Of a DNA stretch of 64,000 bases, positions 9,700-21,721 are shown piece after piece. The translations under genes and the position numbers were made by a program. This DNA is from Panulirus ornatus (taxonomy: Eukaryota > Arthropoda > Malacostraca > Decapoda > Palinuridae). Position 1 is the stretch's first letter. Every line of letters starts with the position of its first letter. The notes beneath the pieces are model-generated. The model was given only the letters and a program-made list of their open reading frames with translations, was not told the DNA's origin and searched no databases. The DNA is taken from positions 33,627,703-33,691,702 of the forward strand of contig NC_092234.1 of the NCBI RefSeq assembly GCF_036320965.1, read 5' to 3'.

Positions 9700-12600
9700 G
9701 TAAGGATTCAACGGAGTGTTTATCAAGAGTGCCAGATTAAGGGAAAACAGAGAGAGAACCAAAAAGAATAGGGGAAAAGGCAAAAAAAAAAGAGAGGAAT
9801 CGGACCGGGGCAGAAAGAGGTATAACATCCTAACGTCTAAATCAAGGAGGTCGGGGCAAGCAAGCAGCAAGCGCCTTAGATTGAAGGTTCTGTATACAAA
9901 TGAAGACTACCTCCAGACAAAGGAAAAGGAACTAAAATTCAAGAATCGTATGAGAGGTTGCAAGCCCGACACTGTAGAAGTGGTGAAGACGAACCTAATA
10001 AATGAACTAAAGTCTAACCCTACCTGTCCAGAGCGGTACACAATAGCAATGAGGGCCAGGGAGGATACAGGAGTAGATCAGCTCTCTCAGTATGGGATTC
10101 CATTATCTTCCAGGAAAAAACAATTGATTGTACCTTGAGACAATAGGTAACGGGTAGGATCATTGTGGGATGAAAGCGTTTATGAAATAGTAGTAGCAGT
10201 TGACAGTCCTCCACGGAACTGCAATGACCTAGAACAGGTGTACGTTGTGAACAATGAAGGAACAATAAGGATGACGAAGGAAGCGGTGAGACGCATCCCT
10301 CCTCAGAGATGGTATACTGATGATGGGAATCTGAGCCACAAGGAAACACACATGGAAAACTTGACTTCCCATGGCTATGCTTAGCTGTGGAGACACATAT
10401 TCTTCAAAGGAGCTTCTTACACCTGCACGTCCCAGAGCGTGTGAGATCGAGGGAGACGATCCCGTCTTCATATAAAGTAGCATCGAAGTAGAACACATGG
10501 TATATTATGCTCCTGTTGTAAAGGGTGATCGTGTAGTGCCTGGTGTGGAATATTTGGCGGAGGACACGAGATGGAGACCAGAGGAGGCAAAGAACCCAAA
10601 AAGCAAACACATACGTGGAGACTTTGTGGACTGATCAGGTTCACTGAGAGTACTGTTTGGGTGAGAGAGTTCTATAACAAGAGTACAAACGACTGCTACA
10701 GAAGATTACGTGAAAACTGCAATGAACGGATCGAAACATGGGTACCTCTGGTAGCAAATAGAGAAGGAGGATCGAGAGGAGTGAGATATGGTTCAACGGG
10801 AAACGTCAGAAAGCGAAAGAGCTCAGTGATGTACTATGAAGGAGGTAGAGAAGACACTTCAGCCGGCCAGCATGTGAAAGATTTAGGAGAGCAAGGGACG
10901 AGTATTGCAAGGTGAGGATGGAGGAGCAGAAAGATTATGCAAAGAGCACTGCCGACAAAGTAAAATATAAGTTAACACTTTTTGCAAAAAGTTCATCCGA
11001 AACAAACTGTCGGTTACAAAAGCACCTAATCAGACTACGGGACTCGGAGGTAAGAATTCTTGAGGAGGATGAGGGTATATGTGAGGAGATGAATGTTAAA
11101 CCTAAAAGTGTTTTCACTTTGGAGGACAATAATATACTTACATTACAAACGTTGGAGAGGGGGAAGAAGTCTTGGAAGACAGGGAAGCTGAGAGAAATGA
11201 TATATCATTAGGCTGTTAAAACGACTGGACCTATACACGGTCCACGGTTCTGATTGAAGTCTGCCATACGTGCTGAGGGAATGTGCCAAAGCACGGTGCC
11301 AGACCACTTGAATTACTGTTTAATGAATCATTAAAGTGTGATCACAAAGATGTGGAAGAGGGCAGATTTTCTGCCATATCTAAAAAAGCAAATGGAAGAT
11401 TGCGCTGAACTACAGGCCACCGCCAATAACAAGGTGAGTCATAAAACTTAGGTAAAGATAATCAGAGAACAAAGGAATGATCAGTCACCTGGCTTCATGG
11501 AATGGTCCTTCATAACTGATGCCACAGACATCTATGACAGGGTGAGGTCCAACGTACATCAAAGAGAGGAATGAGTACTCTGCGTTCTTGCTCTGCCAGA
11601 AAGCCTTTGACACTATACCCCAAAGGAGGTTGGTAATGAACATAGAACTAAAAACAGGAATAGGATGAAAGGTCCTTCACTGAACAGAAGATTATCATGG
11701 TATAAGGGATCAAAGGACACAGGTAGGAGGCACATCCTCGGAGTAGGCTAAGCTCACAAGTGGCGTACGCAAAGCTTAATCTTGGGTCCACTGTTAATCT
11801 TGGGATATGTACACAACCTGCCTGAGGACTGGACTTCTACCTAAGATGTTTACCGATGCTGCCAAGATCTTGCAAGAAACAATGAATGGCAATGCGTTCT
11901 TCAGCTAGAGGAAGACCTGAACAAATACCAAAGCGGGTTAGACAAATGGATGATGAGATAAAATCCAACTGAGCGCAAGATAATCAGGATGGGACAGAGT
12001 GAAAGCAGGCCTTGGTGTAATTATTACCAAGCGTGAAATAAATTACAGGGATCTATTAGCGAAAGAGAGCTAATGGTCAACATTACTCCCAATCTGTAGC
12101 TGCGCCAGAGCTGCGCACAGAGAGAACTGTGAAAGAGGCAAACTGTCTGCCGTCAAATATAAGAATCACATTCAAGTATATGGGTAAAATTATGTTTCCG
12201 AAGTTATTCACATTCATTAAACCAAAACCAGACGATGCCTCGCAAGTCTGGTCACCGTACGTGAAGAAGCAAAAAGATTTGATGGAGAGGGTCCAGAGAA
12301 GAGCAATAAGATGGTACCTGAATTAAGAGGATTGAACTACACTGTGTGAGTGGCTGAGGGTTACAAGGCTGCCTTCTATAGAGAAGAGAAAAAGTGGGGG
12401 AGGGAAGGGGGTTTCCTGATAACAGCCCTCAAGCTTCTGAATCAACTGGACGATATTGACAGTGAACAACTTTTCAAAGCATCCACCACCATAGTGGCTA
12501 GAAGCCATGGAAAGAAACTCGGCAAAAAAAGATAGTAAGAAAGGATGTTAAGACGTGCTGGTTTAGGGTAGGCTTGGTGGTGGATGGTTAGCATAAACTG

Positions 12601-12725
12601 ACCAAGGAGACTGCAAACGCCAGCAATTTTAAGGGGCTACTTGTTGGCATATAATGGTCAGGAGAGGGGACCATCAGGAATACAGAACTCCCTCCCCGTA
12701 CTGCAAACAAGTAATTACACACGTG
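9700..12725 (+). pseudogene. Decayed CR1/L2-like non-LTR retrotransposon, copy A
   Basis: Remnants occur in the right order for one LINE. A start of an AP-endonuclease domain is seen near 9880 (LKVLYTNEDY, in place of the usual LKVLYTNxDG). An endonuclease-RT linker at about 10912-11130 contains IRLRDSEVRILEEDE and MNVKPKSVFTLED. The RT block reads LILGPLLILGYVHNLPED near 11777. The position of the catalytic FADD box reads MFTDAAKI near 11845, so the two aspartates are no longer both present. The C-terminal ITFKYM and LMERVQRRAI blocks lie near 12170-12310, then a SEQLFKAST-like tail near 12460. Frameshifts and stops are numerous. The 3' end near 12690 carries the AACTCCCTCCCCGTAC block. The element cannot be functional; CR1 versus L2 placement is an inference. 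Confidence 0.75.
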
Positions 12726-13775
12726 CACATACTCACATTTGAATTCGTAGAAACCCTAGACAGACCTAGAGGCAATAGCAGTGGAGTGGTGGACAGCAAA
12801 CGTTGTACCCATTTTTCGGCAAGATGACAGGATGGTTGCAATGAACCAGAATCCTGTGTTCTTAACACTCGTGATCTGCACACTACAGGAAGAGGAAATA
12901 AATTAATACAAGAATGAGCGTTTAGCCAAAGGAGCTTTATAAGTGAGAGACAACATTGCTGCAGAGCCAGAAATCGGGTATAACAAATGGATATTACAGG
13001 AAAGTAAACACCAGACTGGACGGCAGAGACAGATGGGTTGACTGTGCATTCTCTGCGTACCAGAGGGCCATTCGTGTTGTATCTTACAACAAGTTAAGAC
13101 ATAAGTTCCTGATTGCTTTTGGGATGTGGTTCATCACAATGACCCATAATGTCACTTAACTAGTGGGGAGCAGAGGATAATACTTCAGGACGTGCGCTCC
13201 TAAGGTGGGTTCAAGTTAAAAAGGAGAGTTTCTCTCATGGTTCATTCTTGCGACAACTGTTATATATTACGCCTGAGGGACTTGGGTCATACCTCAATAA
13301 GTTTGTACGTGATGCCAGACTTATGAGAGCGAGGTCAGGAGAATTCGATAAAGCAGAAACTTGAAACAAGATCTAAATAAGCTACAGCAGTAATAAACAA
13401 ACGGCTGATGAGGTTGAACGTATATAAGTGTAAAGTAATGAAAGCGGGGTAGGGTGGCTACGAAGTGGACCCTGAGCACATGACAGATGATAAAAGGCTA
13501 CGAGAATCAAGCGGTTATAAGACCGTAGGCACGAACACCATGTCTGACTTATCTCCACAGTCTCGCGACAGAGATGTTTAGAGGGAGGTCAACCACATCT
13601 TGGTCAGCCTCAGGACTACCTTCGAGCACATGGGCAAAGGAGATGCTCAAGAACATACATGCGACATACGCTTGGCCCACCGGCTTGGTGGCCTCGCATA
13701 AAGAAACGCAGACATGCTGGAGAGGGTCCAACGGTATGCGACAACACTGGTGCCAGAGCCAAGTGAGATGAGCTC

Positions 13776-13778
<3 letters not shown>

Positions 13779-13854
<76 letters not shown>
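13779..13854. repeat. (GA)n microsatellite inside a LINE remnant
   Basis: An uninterrupted GA tract of about 76 bp lies between the MLERVQRYAT block and the C-terminal block of LINE copy B. It probably expanded from the purine-rich Glu/Arg codons usual at this point of such elements. Confidence 0.97.
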
Positions 13855-13855
<1 letters not shown>

Positions 13856-14158
13856 CCCACCAGGATAACACTACAGGAACGGAGGAAAAGGGAGAGACGA
13901 TGACCATCCTCCAACACCTCAGGGTTTATGATGACGGTGATGTTGTCCAGGTCTTTGGAGGAAAGAGGAATGCAGCAGCCAGAGGTCATGCCTGGAAACT
14001 GGGCAAGTCGGAGTCAGGAAGGTCATGAGAACTATACTTCGCTGGTAACAAGAGAAGCTGACTTGTGGAGCAAGTTATATGATGAAACCATATATGCTGT
14101 GACAACTGAGAAATTCAAAAGCCCTTCCGAGATAAAGTGAAGGTTCAGAGATGTTCCC

Positions 14159-14160
<2 letters not shown>

Positions 14161-14201
<41 letters not shown>
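14161..14201. repeat. (CA)n microsatellite
   Basis: A CA dinucleotide tract within the 3' part of LINE copy B. Confidence 0.97.
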
Positions 14202-14204
<3 letters not shown>

Positions 14205-14467
14205 AACACTGATCAGTTCTCCAAGAGATGTTGGGATAGAGCAACCAGAGGACATGATGTGAAATAAGGTAAGAAATTAGGTAAAAAGGATGTAGAGATA
14301 TATATCTGCAGTATGCCAGTTGTGGATGAATAGAACAGAATGACTTGAAGGCATGGTTAATGCAGACAGCGTACATAAATTTAAGTTTTATGATGGAGAA
14401 TGTTCAAGAGATGGGGCCCCACAAGTGTAAAACTCCCTCCCCATACAGTGTGTGTAATTACTGAGGT

Positions 14468-14469
14468 AA

Positions 14470-14519
<50 letters not shown>
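14468..14519. repeat. (CA)n at a LINE 3' end
   Basis: This CA tract closely follows the conserved 3' block of the CR1/L2-like element. The same arrangement, on the other strand, is seen at 55111-55230 and 57811-57930. Confidence 0.95.
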
Positions 14520-14520
<1 letters not shown>

Positions 14521-14521
<1 letters not shown>

Positions 14522-16369
14522 CGAGGAAGGGTAGAACTGAACAAAAGCATCCACGACGGGAGAATGTCAGGGAATGAGGAACCCCCTCCCATACCATGAG
14601 GCACATCCCGCCAGAGGGTAGCAGGACGAGTGACACCCACCAGAAGACACTGTTTAAGGCTCTTGTTTAAGTCTGGTGGGCCACATCAAACTGCCGCCCC
14701 CGACCATCACTCACACCGCAGCGGCAGTGAATAAACAGCATCCCGAACGGTTCTCCGTGCACCCCCAAACCGCTCCCGAAAATAAACTATTTGAAATGGC
14801 GTCAGTCCACGAACAAATTATTCCCCTTATGAAGAGCCATCCATCAGGGAGACGTTTAGATATGCATGTTTACGTGAGTGGGATTGTGGGGGTGGGGATG
14901 GTGGGGGGTGGGGGGTGTGGGGGTGGGGGTGGGAGGAGGGGGGATGGTGTGTGTGTGGGGGGGGTGAAGATCGATTCCCACCTTCCTAATGACTTCCTCA
15001 ACTCCCAGCTTGGATTTCAACAACAGCAACACACACCCCAGAAATTTGGTGGTCTGTGGATTTAGCGGTGGGGGGGTTCCGCCTTCACCTCCCGCCCCGT
15101 CAACTCGGCAACAATCCCAGCTAATATTCGGCTAAGGTCCCCATGTGACCTTCGTCGCCAGCCACGTCTGACCAGGCGCGTCCACGGTCCGACTGACTGA
15201 ATAATCCCCCGCGAAATTCGCTCTGAGGACCGGCATTCATTTGCATATTTTGAAAAATCATTAAAAGTTGTAGATGTCGTCGGGAGTGGACAGTGGAGGG
15301 TCGGAGGGACACAGTGAGCGGCGGCGGCCCCCGGGGCACACACTCTCCTGCTAACCCACAACCCCGCTGGCTGGCCGGCTCTCCTCCACCTGTATCCACC
15401 TCACACGCCGTTCATTTGTCACTTTGCCTCAAGTGTTTATAAAGCCTTCCTTCCTCCAGTCATTAGTATCCCTGTCCGCTCCATTTACGAATCTTTCAAT
15501 TTCCTCTCACTCTCACCACACTCGTCCTACTTGTAACACATATGTACATCTTTAAAAGAGTTGGCTTTGGTTTCCCCCACAAGGAAATACATGTTCACAA
15601 ATCAGATCTGTTAACACTGCTCAGAAAAATACACCAAGCGCGGCATTATTTCATTATTCCTGATATTACTAATCATCTCCCCAGTCCATACTCACCGGAT
15701 ATAATACTATAACGAACAGATGAGAATGACTGCTACTAATGCTAACTGAGAAATTACTGACTGTCACAAGACAACGGCCTTACAGAACTTACTGACTGTA
15801 ATGAGCTATGTAGGGAGAGAAGAGAAAGACTATCCACTCCTCCTCCCTCCTTCCAAAAAAAGAAGAAAAAAAAAAAACTTTGGCACTTTAGGAGAGCGCA
15901 GCGGTTAACCCTGCACTTAACCTGTGACAGGAATTGCTTTGCTGGCGTAGATGCCTCATACTGTGCTGAACACATAGCGGAGGTTATCTTGGCTGGGATG
16001 GAATCCTACATCCCAATTTCTCCTAAATCTTTCTTTCTTTAATCATGGTTCGATAGCTCCTGCCCTAATGCCTGTCGCGTCAAAGACAAAGGATACCAAA
16101 CCATGAAACTTCTCCCTTCCCCTAAAACTCACTCCACTTTAGGTATCGCTCAGAATCACGTCAAGCTGTTCTTCACAAAAGTAAAGCACACCTTCTTAAG
16201 AGAAAAAAAAAAAAAGCTTGTTGACCACTTATTTCGCAGATAAATCATTCTGGTCCTGAAACAAACAAAAAATTCCAGTATCTTCTGTAATTCAACCTTT
16301 CCTCTTCTCATCCGACCTCATCAATCAATGGCTTACTCTCTAACTGATAAAACCGCTCTTTTTCTTAAA
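14521..16369. other. Mostly unique sequence, G-rich patch
   Basis: Positions 14880-14965 form a G-rich patch with many runs of three or more G. Positions 15000-15440 are GC-richer, with ATTTGCAT at 15238, which matches the octamer of POU-type binding sites. No coding region is recognised; ORFs at 15062-15399 lack domains. A regulatory role is only a possibility. Confidence 0.35.
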
Positions 16370-17750
16370 CTCAGGTTTGGATGATGATGATTCTGCTCCT
16401 CCGCCCTGCTATCTCCTCCCGCTGAACCTATACCATCCCCTATACTCATCTCGTGCAGGGTCTTCCAAGTACTCTCCTGGCTCCAAGTGGAAAAGTATAT
16501 GGCCCTAAAGCAGTCCTACAGGAGTGTGCCTCTGATGTAGCTCCGATCCTTGTTCGTCTATTTCGCTTCTGTCTCAAAACCTCGACACTTCCTCTTGGAT
16601 GCATGCCTTGATGCTGCCCATCCACTTAGAAAGGATACTAGTCTAACCCCCTCCAACTATCGCCCCACTGCTCTCACTCCTGCTATCTCCAAATTCTTTT
16701 AAAACTCTCCTTACCTTTCACATTCTCAGACACTTAGAATCCCATTCCCATTTTTTCTGATCACCAATGCGATTTGCACATTGCTAGGTCTACCGGTGAT
16801 CTCTCCTGTGTGACTCACGTCTGGTTCTCCTCTCTCAGATTTTGATCAAACTCTTCTCGGAGCCCTGTATATCTCCAAAGCGTCTGGATTGGTGTAGCAT
16901 ATGGATTTGTCGTCTAAACCCCTTTTCTTTGGTTTATCTGCTCATCTGTGTTCCCTTACTACAGTTCCAATCCGGCAGTTCCACTAAAGCAATCGTTGAT
17001 GAAGCGACATCCCTCCTATCCTCTCAACAATCGTGTTCCTCTGACTCATGTCCTACCGTCTCCTCTCTTTCCTCTTTCAACAACTTTCTGACAATGGTCA
17101 TCCTTGTGCTGAGGATTCACTTTACACATCTCAACACACGTTACCTCCACTCCTCCGGTACCACCCGCCTGGGTACTGAGAGGGTAAGTGATGGCTGCGC
17201 AGTGAGCTAGAGGGCACTGTGTGGGTGCTACCATTATTTTCCTCTCGAACGTCTATTTCATACCAAAAGGAATTTCATCGCCCTAGGACGGAGCACTTCC
17301 CACACATCCGGGGCAGCTCATCCTCTCTATCAAACAAAGTGGAATCAAAATCTCGCCGTCTAATTGAATTTTGTTCCATTACTTCTCTCAAATCATCCCT
17401 TCCCATACGATGCCAAGTTGATGTTCTTTCTCTCTGTTCTACAGGTATCATTCTGCCCTCTGTTCTTATGAGCTGTCTGCATGTGTCCACGCCCCCAGGT
17501 CTTGGATCCAACGCAAGCGCTTGCCCGCTTCTTCCCACGGTTTCTAAATGGGGATGAGCTAGTCGAGGATTGACCGTTGTTACCTTACCTCCTTCTTCCC
17601 TCGAATGGTTGAGTTGGGAATTTTCTTCTTCCATCCGGTATTTGCTCTTCCTACCACCTTTCTAAATTTATCAGTAAGGTCTACATACGTCTGAGGAACC
17701 CTGATAATTTTTTTCATATTTTCCATTGTTACACTAAGACCCAGCGCAAG
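16370..17750 (+). pseudogene. Decayed Jockey-like RT
   Basis: Broken plus-strand frames spell a Jockey-type reverse transcriptase. A block like NYRPTALTPAISKFF lies near 16655. It is followed by a HILRHLESHS block near 16720 and a degraded SDFDQTLLGALYISKA block near 16840 in place of the usual ALDISKAFD. A C-terminal region at 17420-17650 resembles LSLFYRY...CSxELSxCVPPP and a final VFALPTTFL block. The aspartates of the catalytic boxes are not recognisable and stops abound. It is a third LINE class in this window, distinct from the RTE and CR1/L2-like ones. The clade call is by motif resemblance. Confidence 0.65.
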
Positions 17751-17930
17751 GTCCTGAAGACTGATGACGTAGGCAGTACGTCACAGTGATGACCCGGGGA
17801 GGAAAGGAGCTGCACCAGGAAGAAATTAATGCCACGAATTTCATTTTGTTTAGCGACGGCTGATGAAATCTGGAATTCACGTACGGTGATGGAGACTTGA
17901 TCGGCCATCAGGGGGGGCGGTCTCTTCTGG

Positions 17931-17933
<3 letters not shown>

Positions 17934-18002
<69 letters not shown>
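17934..18002. repeat. Compound (CT)n(CA)n microsatellite
   Basis: A TC tract passes directly into an AC tract near 17971. Confidence 0.98.
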
Positions 18003-18004
<2 letters not shown>

Positions 18005-18009
18005 GTTGC

Positions 18010-18130
18010 TGCCTTGGCCAACGACTTCAACCCCTTGAGCACGACGGTACACGTCCCCTGGGAGTATGACGCTCCGGCCTTTGACCTGATCTGAGCTTAA
18101 TGGTCAGGTCAAGGACCTTAGGCATCGTGG
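18010..18130. repeat. GACGGTAC-family repeat fragment
   Basis: CCCCTTGAGCACGACGGTAC at 18032 matches the arm of the 51424-51556 hairpin. A partial inverted counterpart (GGCCTTTGACCTGATC against GGTCAGGTCAAGGACC) follows at 18076-18118. This is a degraded hairpin copy. Confidence 0.6.
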
Positions 18131-18620
18131 GCAGAGGGTCATACAGTCGGGAGCAAGGAGGTTAGCAACTGTGTCCTTGAACTTAATGTACACGTCCAAA
18201 CTGACGGTGCCTCGTACCGGAGGTGAGGCTGGGGGCCGGGCCCTACGAGGGACGAGGAACGGACGAGAAGGAGAGGACAAGTGCTAAGGACACGTCCCAA
18301 GGTCAGGCTAAGATGTCGGGGTCGTATAGTCAGTGGAGAGGACACACACACATAGGCAGGTGAGGGGAGGACGCTGAGGAAAACATCAGATGATTAGCGT
18401 ACATAAATGGGTGAGGGGAGGGGAAGGGGAGGCGCTGGGGCAAGCATGTAGATGGTAAGAGCACGTCGGTCAGGTGAGGGAAAGGTACTGTGGGGGGGGG
18501 GACCATTATGGAGGGAGACATGGCGTGAGGAGGGGAGGAGGGAGCGAGCTAGAGGGAACTTTGGGAAGACACTGGAAAGACGGGCAGGAGAGAGTGACGT
18601 CAGCATACCTACTTGGCAAC

Positions 18621-18667
<47 letters not shown>

Positions 18668-19429
18668 TGAGAGTCTGAAGAGTTATGTCTGTCCTGCAAG
18701 ATGTCTTATCTGCCCAGAAAATGTCATTAACTAATCACTTAACGGGATATTTTCGGCGTCAGATCGTGAAAGCCATGTTTCATTTGCTGCCGGAAATTCG
18801 CGCGACGTGAAATTTGCCGCCAAATATAGCTACTTTAGTCTCCCCTGTGACCTGCCGGGCCAACGGCGCCTGCACCTCGTCCACCACACTGTTACGTGAA
18901 CCTTGTCAAACATACGTGGTATTCACCGGCCGTTACCAACAAAGGGTCAGAATACGTCAAGTGATCGCAACAGTCAGGGCTCCCTCAAGCCTGTTGCCAT
19001 AGCTACAGGGCTAAATTGGAAAATTGAAAGTAGAAAATGGTAAAACTACAAAATAGAAAATGGAACCGCCACCTTGGGCCGCTATTAAGCGACTATGGTC
19101 CTCGGACACACTATTAAATTTCCAATTAAGCCTAGAAAACTCCCAAGGCGATTTCACCCGTAAATTTGGAGGTTTTAGTGAGGAAGAAAGAGACACATTA
19201 GCATACCCCCAAGGTCGAGTATCGTTGGGAATGACGTGGGAGTTTGGCCATACTGGGACCTGGCATGTAGGCGGCTGTAACTCTCATTCTCCAGTTACTA
19301 TAAAATGTTGATGTAAATTGTAAGAAGATTGTGGACGAGGTTCTGGAGACTTCAAGGAGAGGAGGAGGAGGAGGAGAAGAGCGAGCATGAGCAGGGGAGG
19401 AGATGGAAGACGAGTAAAGGTGAAGGACA
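18131..19429. other. Unassigned sequence with (GA)n at 18624-18661
   Basis: Purine-rich sequence occupies 18340-18560. A GA tract lies at 18624-18661. Positions 18740-19000 are CpG-richer and include TTTGCCGCCAAA, a near-palindromic E2F-like site at about 18811. No exon or element could be identified. Confidence 0.4.

Positions 19430-19487
<58 letters not shown>
19430..19487. repeat. (GA)n microsatellite
   Basis: An uninterrupted purine dinucleotide tract. Confidence 0.98.
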
Positions 19488-19491
<4 letters not shown>

Positions 19492-19643
19492 TATATGCGT
19501 ATGAACGGATAAAGACAAAAACTGATGAATGAAAATGAAGAGGACAAGAATGAGGAAGAGGGGAAAAGGTGAAGGATGGAGCAAGAGAACAAAGGAAGAA
19601 ATACGAGAAAACGATGCAGAGCCGAAAAAAAAGATATATAGAT

Positions 19644-19644
<1 letters not shown>

Positions 19645-19727
<83 letters not shown>
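19645..19727. repeat. (TA)n microsatellite
   Basis: A pure TA tract that directly adjoins the 3' tail of the short element on its right. Confidence 0.98.
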
Positions 19728-19729
<2 letters not shown>

Positions 19730-19955
19730 TTCAAACTATTCGCCATTTCCCGCATTAGCGAGGTAGCGTTAAGAACAGAGGACTGGGCCTTGAGGGAATA
19801 CCCTCACCTGGCCCAATTCTCTGTTCCTTCTTTTGGAAAATTAAAAAAAAAACGAGAGGGGAGGATTTCCAGCCCCCCGCTCCCTCCCCTTTTAGTCGCC
19901 TTTTACGACACGCAGGGAATACGTGGGAAGTATTCTTTCTCCCCTATCCCCAGGG

Positions 19956-19957
<2 letters not shown>
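19728..19957 (-). mobile_element. Short non-autonomous RTE derivative (5' UTR plus tail)
   Basis: Read on the minus strand, it starts with ATCCCTGGGGATAGGGG-type sequence and continues through GAATACTTCCCACGTATTC and GGCGACTAAAAGGGGAGGGA, like the 5' UTR of the full-length LINE at 21601. It then runs past the position of the LINE start codon and jumps to a tail GCTACCTCGCTAATGCGGGA. (TA)n lies on both sides. There is no ORF. It is therefore an internally deleted, non-autonomous partner of the RTE-like LINE, probably mobilised in trans. Confidence 0.85.

Positions 19958-20009
<52 letters not shown>
19958..20009. repeat. (TA)n microsatellite
   Basis: A TA tract abutting the 5' end of the short element on its left. 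Confidence 0.98.
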
Positions 20010-20011
<2 letters not shown>

Positions 20012-20218
20012 CATGAGCAAGAGAGACGTGAAGAAGTAATTTGCAGACCACGTAGGACAAGGTCCGGGACAAACTTGTGGGTCCATCTTAATACTTCCAC
20101 AGTGATTAAGGACGAAAGAAGAACAAGAGTTAAGAATATAAACATGTTTCTCATCAAACTTTAGTAAGCAAGAATTGGAGATTCTGGAAATATACTAGCA
20201 GGGTCAAATGGAAGGAAA

Positions 20219-20219
<1 letters not shown>
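20010..20219. other. Unassigned spacer
   Basis: No gene or repeat recognised between two TA tracts. Confidence 0.4.
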
Positions 20220-20311
<92 letters not shown>

Positions 20312-20316
20312 TATAC
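20220..20316. repeat. A-run and (TA)n microsatellite
   Basis: A short A-run passes into about 85 bp of TA repeat. Confidence 0.97.
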
Positions 20317-20504
20317 CAGGAGATGGGGAAGCCCATGGAACGGAGGCTGTGCAAAGAGATGACGAGATGAAATATACAGGAAAGAAAACAGAGGAAAATG
20401 AAGACATAACATGAAACGAAACACGGGAAGAGCGATAGTTGAAACTACAGATGATAACGAAAACTGAATAAGGTAAAGACAAATGACAATATCAAAGATA
20501 AATC

Positions 20505-20590
20505 GCATAATGCCCTACAACAGCAAGGATTCGAACCCTTACCATTTGTCTGGTACGGGGTTCGAATCCTTGCTGATGGAGGGCATTATG
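20505..20590. repeat. Snapback inverted repeat with B-box-like motifs
   Basis: The left arm (20506-20537) runs from CATAATGCCCT to GCAAGGATTCGAACCC. The right arm (20558-20590) is its near-perfect reverse complement, running from GGGTTCGAATCCTTGCTG to GGGCATTATG. About 20 bp separate them. GGTTCGAATCC fits the pol III internal B-box consensus, but no A box or cloverleaf surrounds it, so it is not a tRNA gene. It may be a fold-back of a tRNA-derived repeat. Confidence 0.85.
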
Positions 20591-20615
20591 TGTGATATGA
20601 AAGTGCACTTCACTG

Positions 20616-20616
<1 letters not shown>

Positions 20617-20682
<66 letters not shown>
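20617..20682. repeat. (TA)n microsatellite
   Basis: A pure TA tract. It lies directly upstream of an RTE-family tail fragment. Confidence 0.98.
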
Positions 20683-20684
<2 letters not shown>

Positions 20685-20860
20685 AAGCGGTCATGATAGA
20701 CCGCGGGAGTGTGTGTGGGTCCTGGTTATGTGTAAAGGGAGCTCTGGTTTCGGTGCATTATGCACGACATTTTGAGAGTGGGCGTGACCAAATGGGGCCT
20801 TTTCTTCGTTTGTTCCTGGCGCTAGCATGCTAACGCGGGAAATGACGAACATGTAAAAAG
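20683..20860 (+). mobile_element. RTE-family 3' tail fragment (old tail type)
   Basis: It carries GGTTTCGGTGCATTATG, then TTCTTCGTTTGTTCCTG, then GCGCTAGCATGCTAACGCGGG. The same order is found in the old RTE copy at 26740-26850 and in the inner half of the long tails at 61407-62902. No coding sequence remains. The 5' side joins (TA)n, as in other truncated copies. Confidence 0.7.
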
Positions 20861-21047
20861 GTACTATATGTACCTATATGTGTATATATGATATATACTG
20901 TAAGTGTTCATTTATATTGCTATAATTAACTGCTGATGGACTAGACAGATCACCGACCTTAGGATATAATCAAACAAACGCTTTAAAACATGCATATTAT
21001 AGCAAGTGTGTACTGGAAAAATCCTTTAAACCATGGTATTCTATATG

Positions 21048-21050
21048 TTG

Positions 21051-21120
<70 letters not shown>

Positions 21121-21121
21121 T
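21048..21121. repeat. (GT)n microsatellite
   Basis: A GT tract of about 74 bp with one interruption. Confidence 0.98.
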
Positions 21122-21179
21122 TGTTGACATTCACTCCCAGAACCCCCACCCTAACCATCACCACCCCTGTAAATCCTAG

Positions 21180-21290
21180 CGACGTATGGACAGGGAGCTG
21201 TGGTTTCGGTGTATTGCTCATGACATCTAGAGAATGAGCGGATGTGGCCCATTTTTCGTCTCATCCTGGCGTAAACCCGAGAAGCAGCTA
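21180..21290 (+). mobile_element. Degraded RTE-family 3' tail
   Basis: GAGCTGTGGTTTCGGTGTAT, an AGAGAATGAGCG block and CATTTTTCGTCTCATCCTGG repeat the order of the old tail module. It is more diverged than the copy at 20683. Confidence 0.55.
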
Positions 21291-21401
21291 TAATCTAGTA
21301 TGACACACACACACACACACATTGGTCGATGAATGATCGGAACTTTCGTCGACACAGCTTCTATGGAAATTGCCGGAGTCGACCTCTTGCCTGTAACGCC
21401 G

Positions 21402-21403
<2 letters not shown>

Positions 21404-21488
<85 letters not shown>

Positions 21489-21600
21489 ATTGTTTCTTAC
21501 ATTTTTCATATGTATATATATGTATGTGTGTGTGTGTGTGTATATGTGCGTATGTATGTGTATGTATGTGTATGTGTATATGTATATATATATGTATATT
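21404..21600. repeat. (TA)n and TATG-rich tract
   Basis: About 75 bp of TA is followed by mixed TATG/TGTG repeats. The full-length LINE begins immediately after this tract, so it is its insertion environment. Confidence 0.95.
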
Positions 21601-21721
21601 ATCCCTGGGGATAGGGGCGAAAGAATACTTCCCACGTATTCCTCGCGTGTCGTAGAAAGCGACTAGAGGGGACGGGAGCGGGGGGCCAGAAATCCTCCCC
21701 TCCTTGTATTAACTTTCTAAA
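21601..21721 (+). promoter_or_regulatory. 5' UTR of the RTE-like LINE
   Basis: This leader is shared, with small changes, by four short elements (19728, 25001, 59302 and 59602). It contains GAATACTTCCCACGTATTCC, which is partly self-complementary (GAATAC against GTATTC), and CCTGGGGATAGGGG. An internal promoter is usual for elements of this kind, but no specific promoter motif could be verified. Confidence 0.55.

Larger units (their letters stand above)
12726..14520 (+). pseudogene. Decayed CR1/L2-like LINE, copy B, with internal microsatellites
   Basis: A second element follows copy A in the same orientation. It reads through a pre-RT block (VPIFRQDDR near 12808), an RT core remnant near 13030-13100, a post-FADD block (LMRLNVYKCKVMKAG near 13405), and DMLERVQRYAT near 13710. 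A (GA)n tract then interrupts the frame before the C-terminal region at 13870-14140 (AAARGHAWKLGK). The 3' block CCCACAAGTGTAAAACTCCC lies at 14417, followed shortly by (CA)n. Stops throughout show it is dead. Divergence from copy A shows a different subfamily rather than a tandem duplication. Confidence 0.7.

Noticed and set aside
13714..14028. 104-codon frame through a (GA)n tract
   Set aside because: It combines a LINE C-terminal remnant with a microsatellite; not an independent gene.
20521..20579. Possible tRNA gene from GGTTCGAATCC
   Set aside because: No A box, acceptor stem or cloverleaf; the motif is on both arms of a hairpin.
19198..21655. Frames with long Ile-Tyr, Arg-Glu or Leu-Ser runs
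   Set aside because: They are translations of (TA)n and (GA)n/(CT)n tracts; flanks show no domain.
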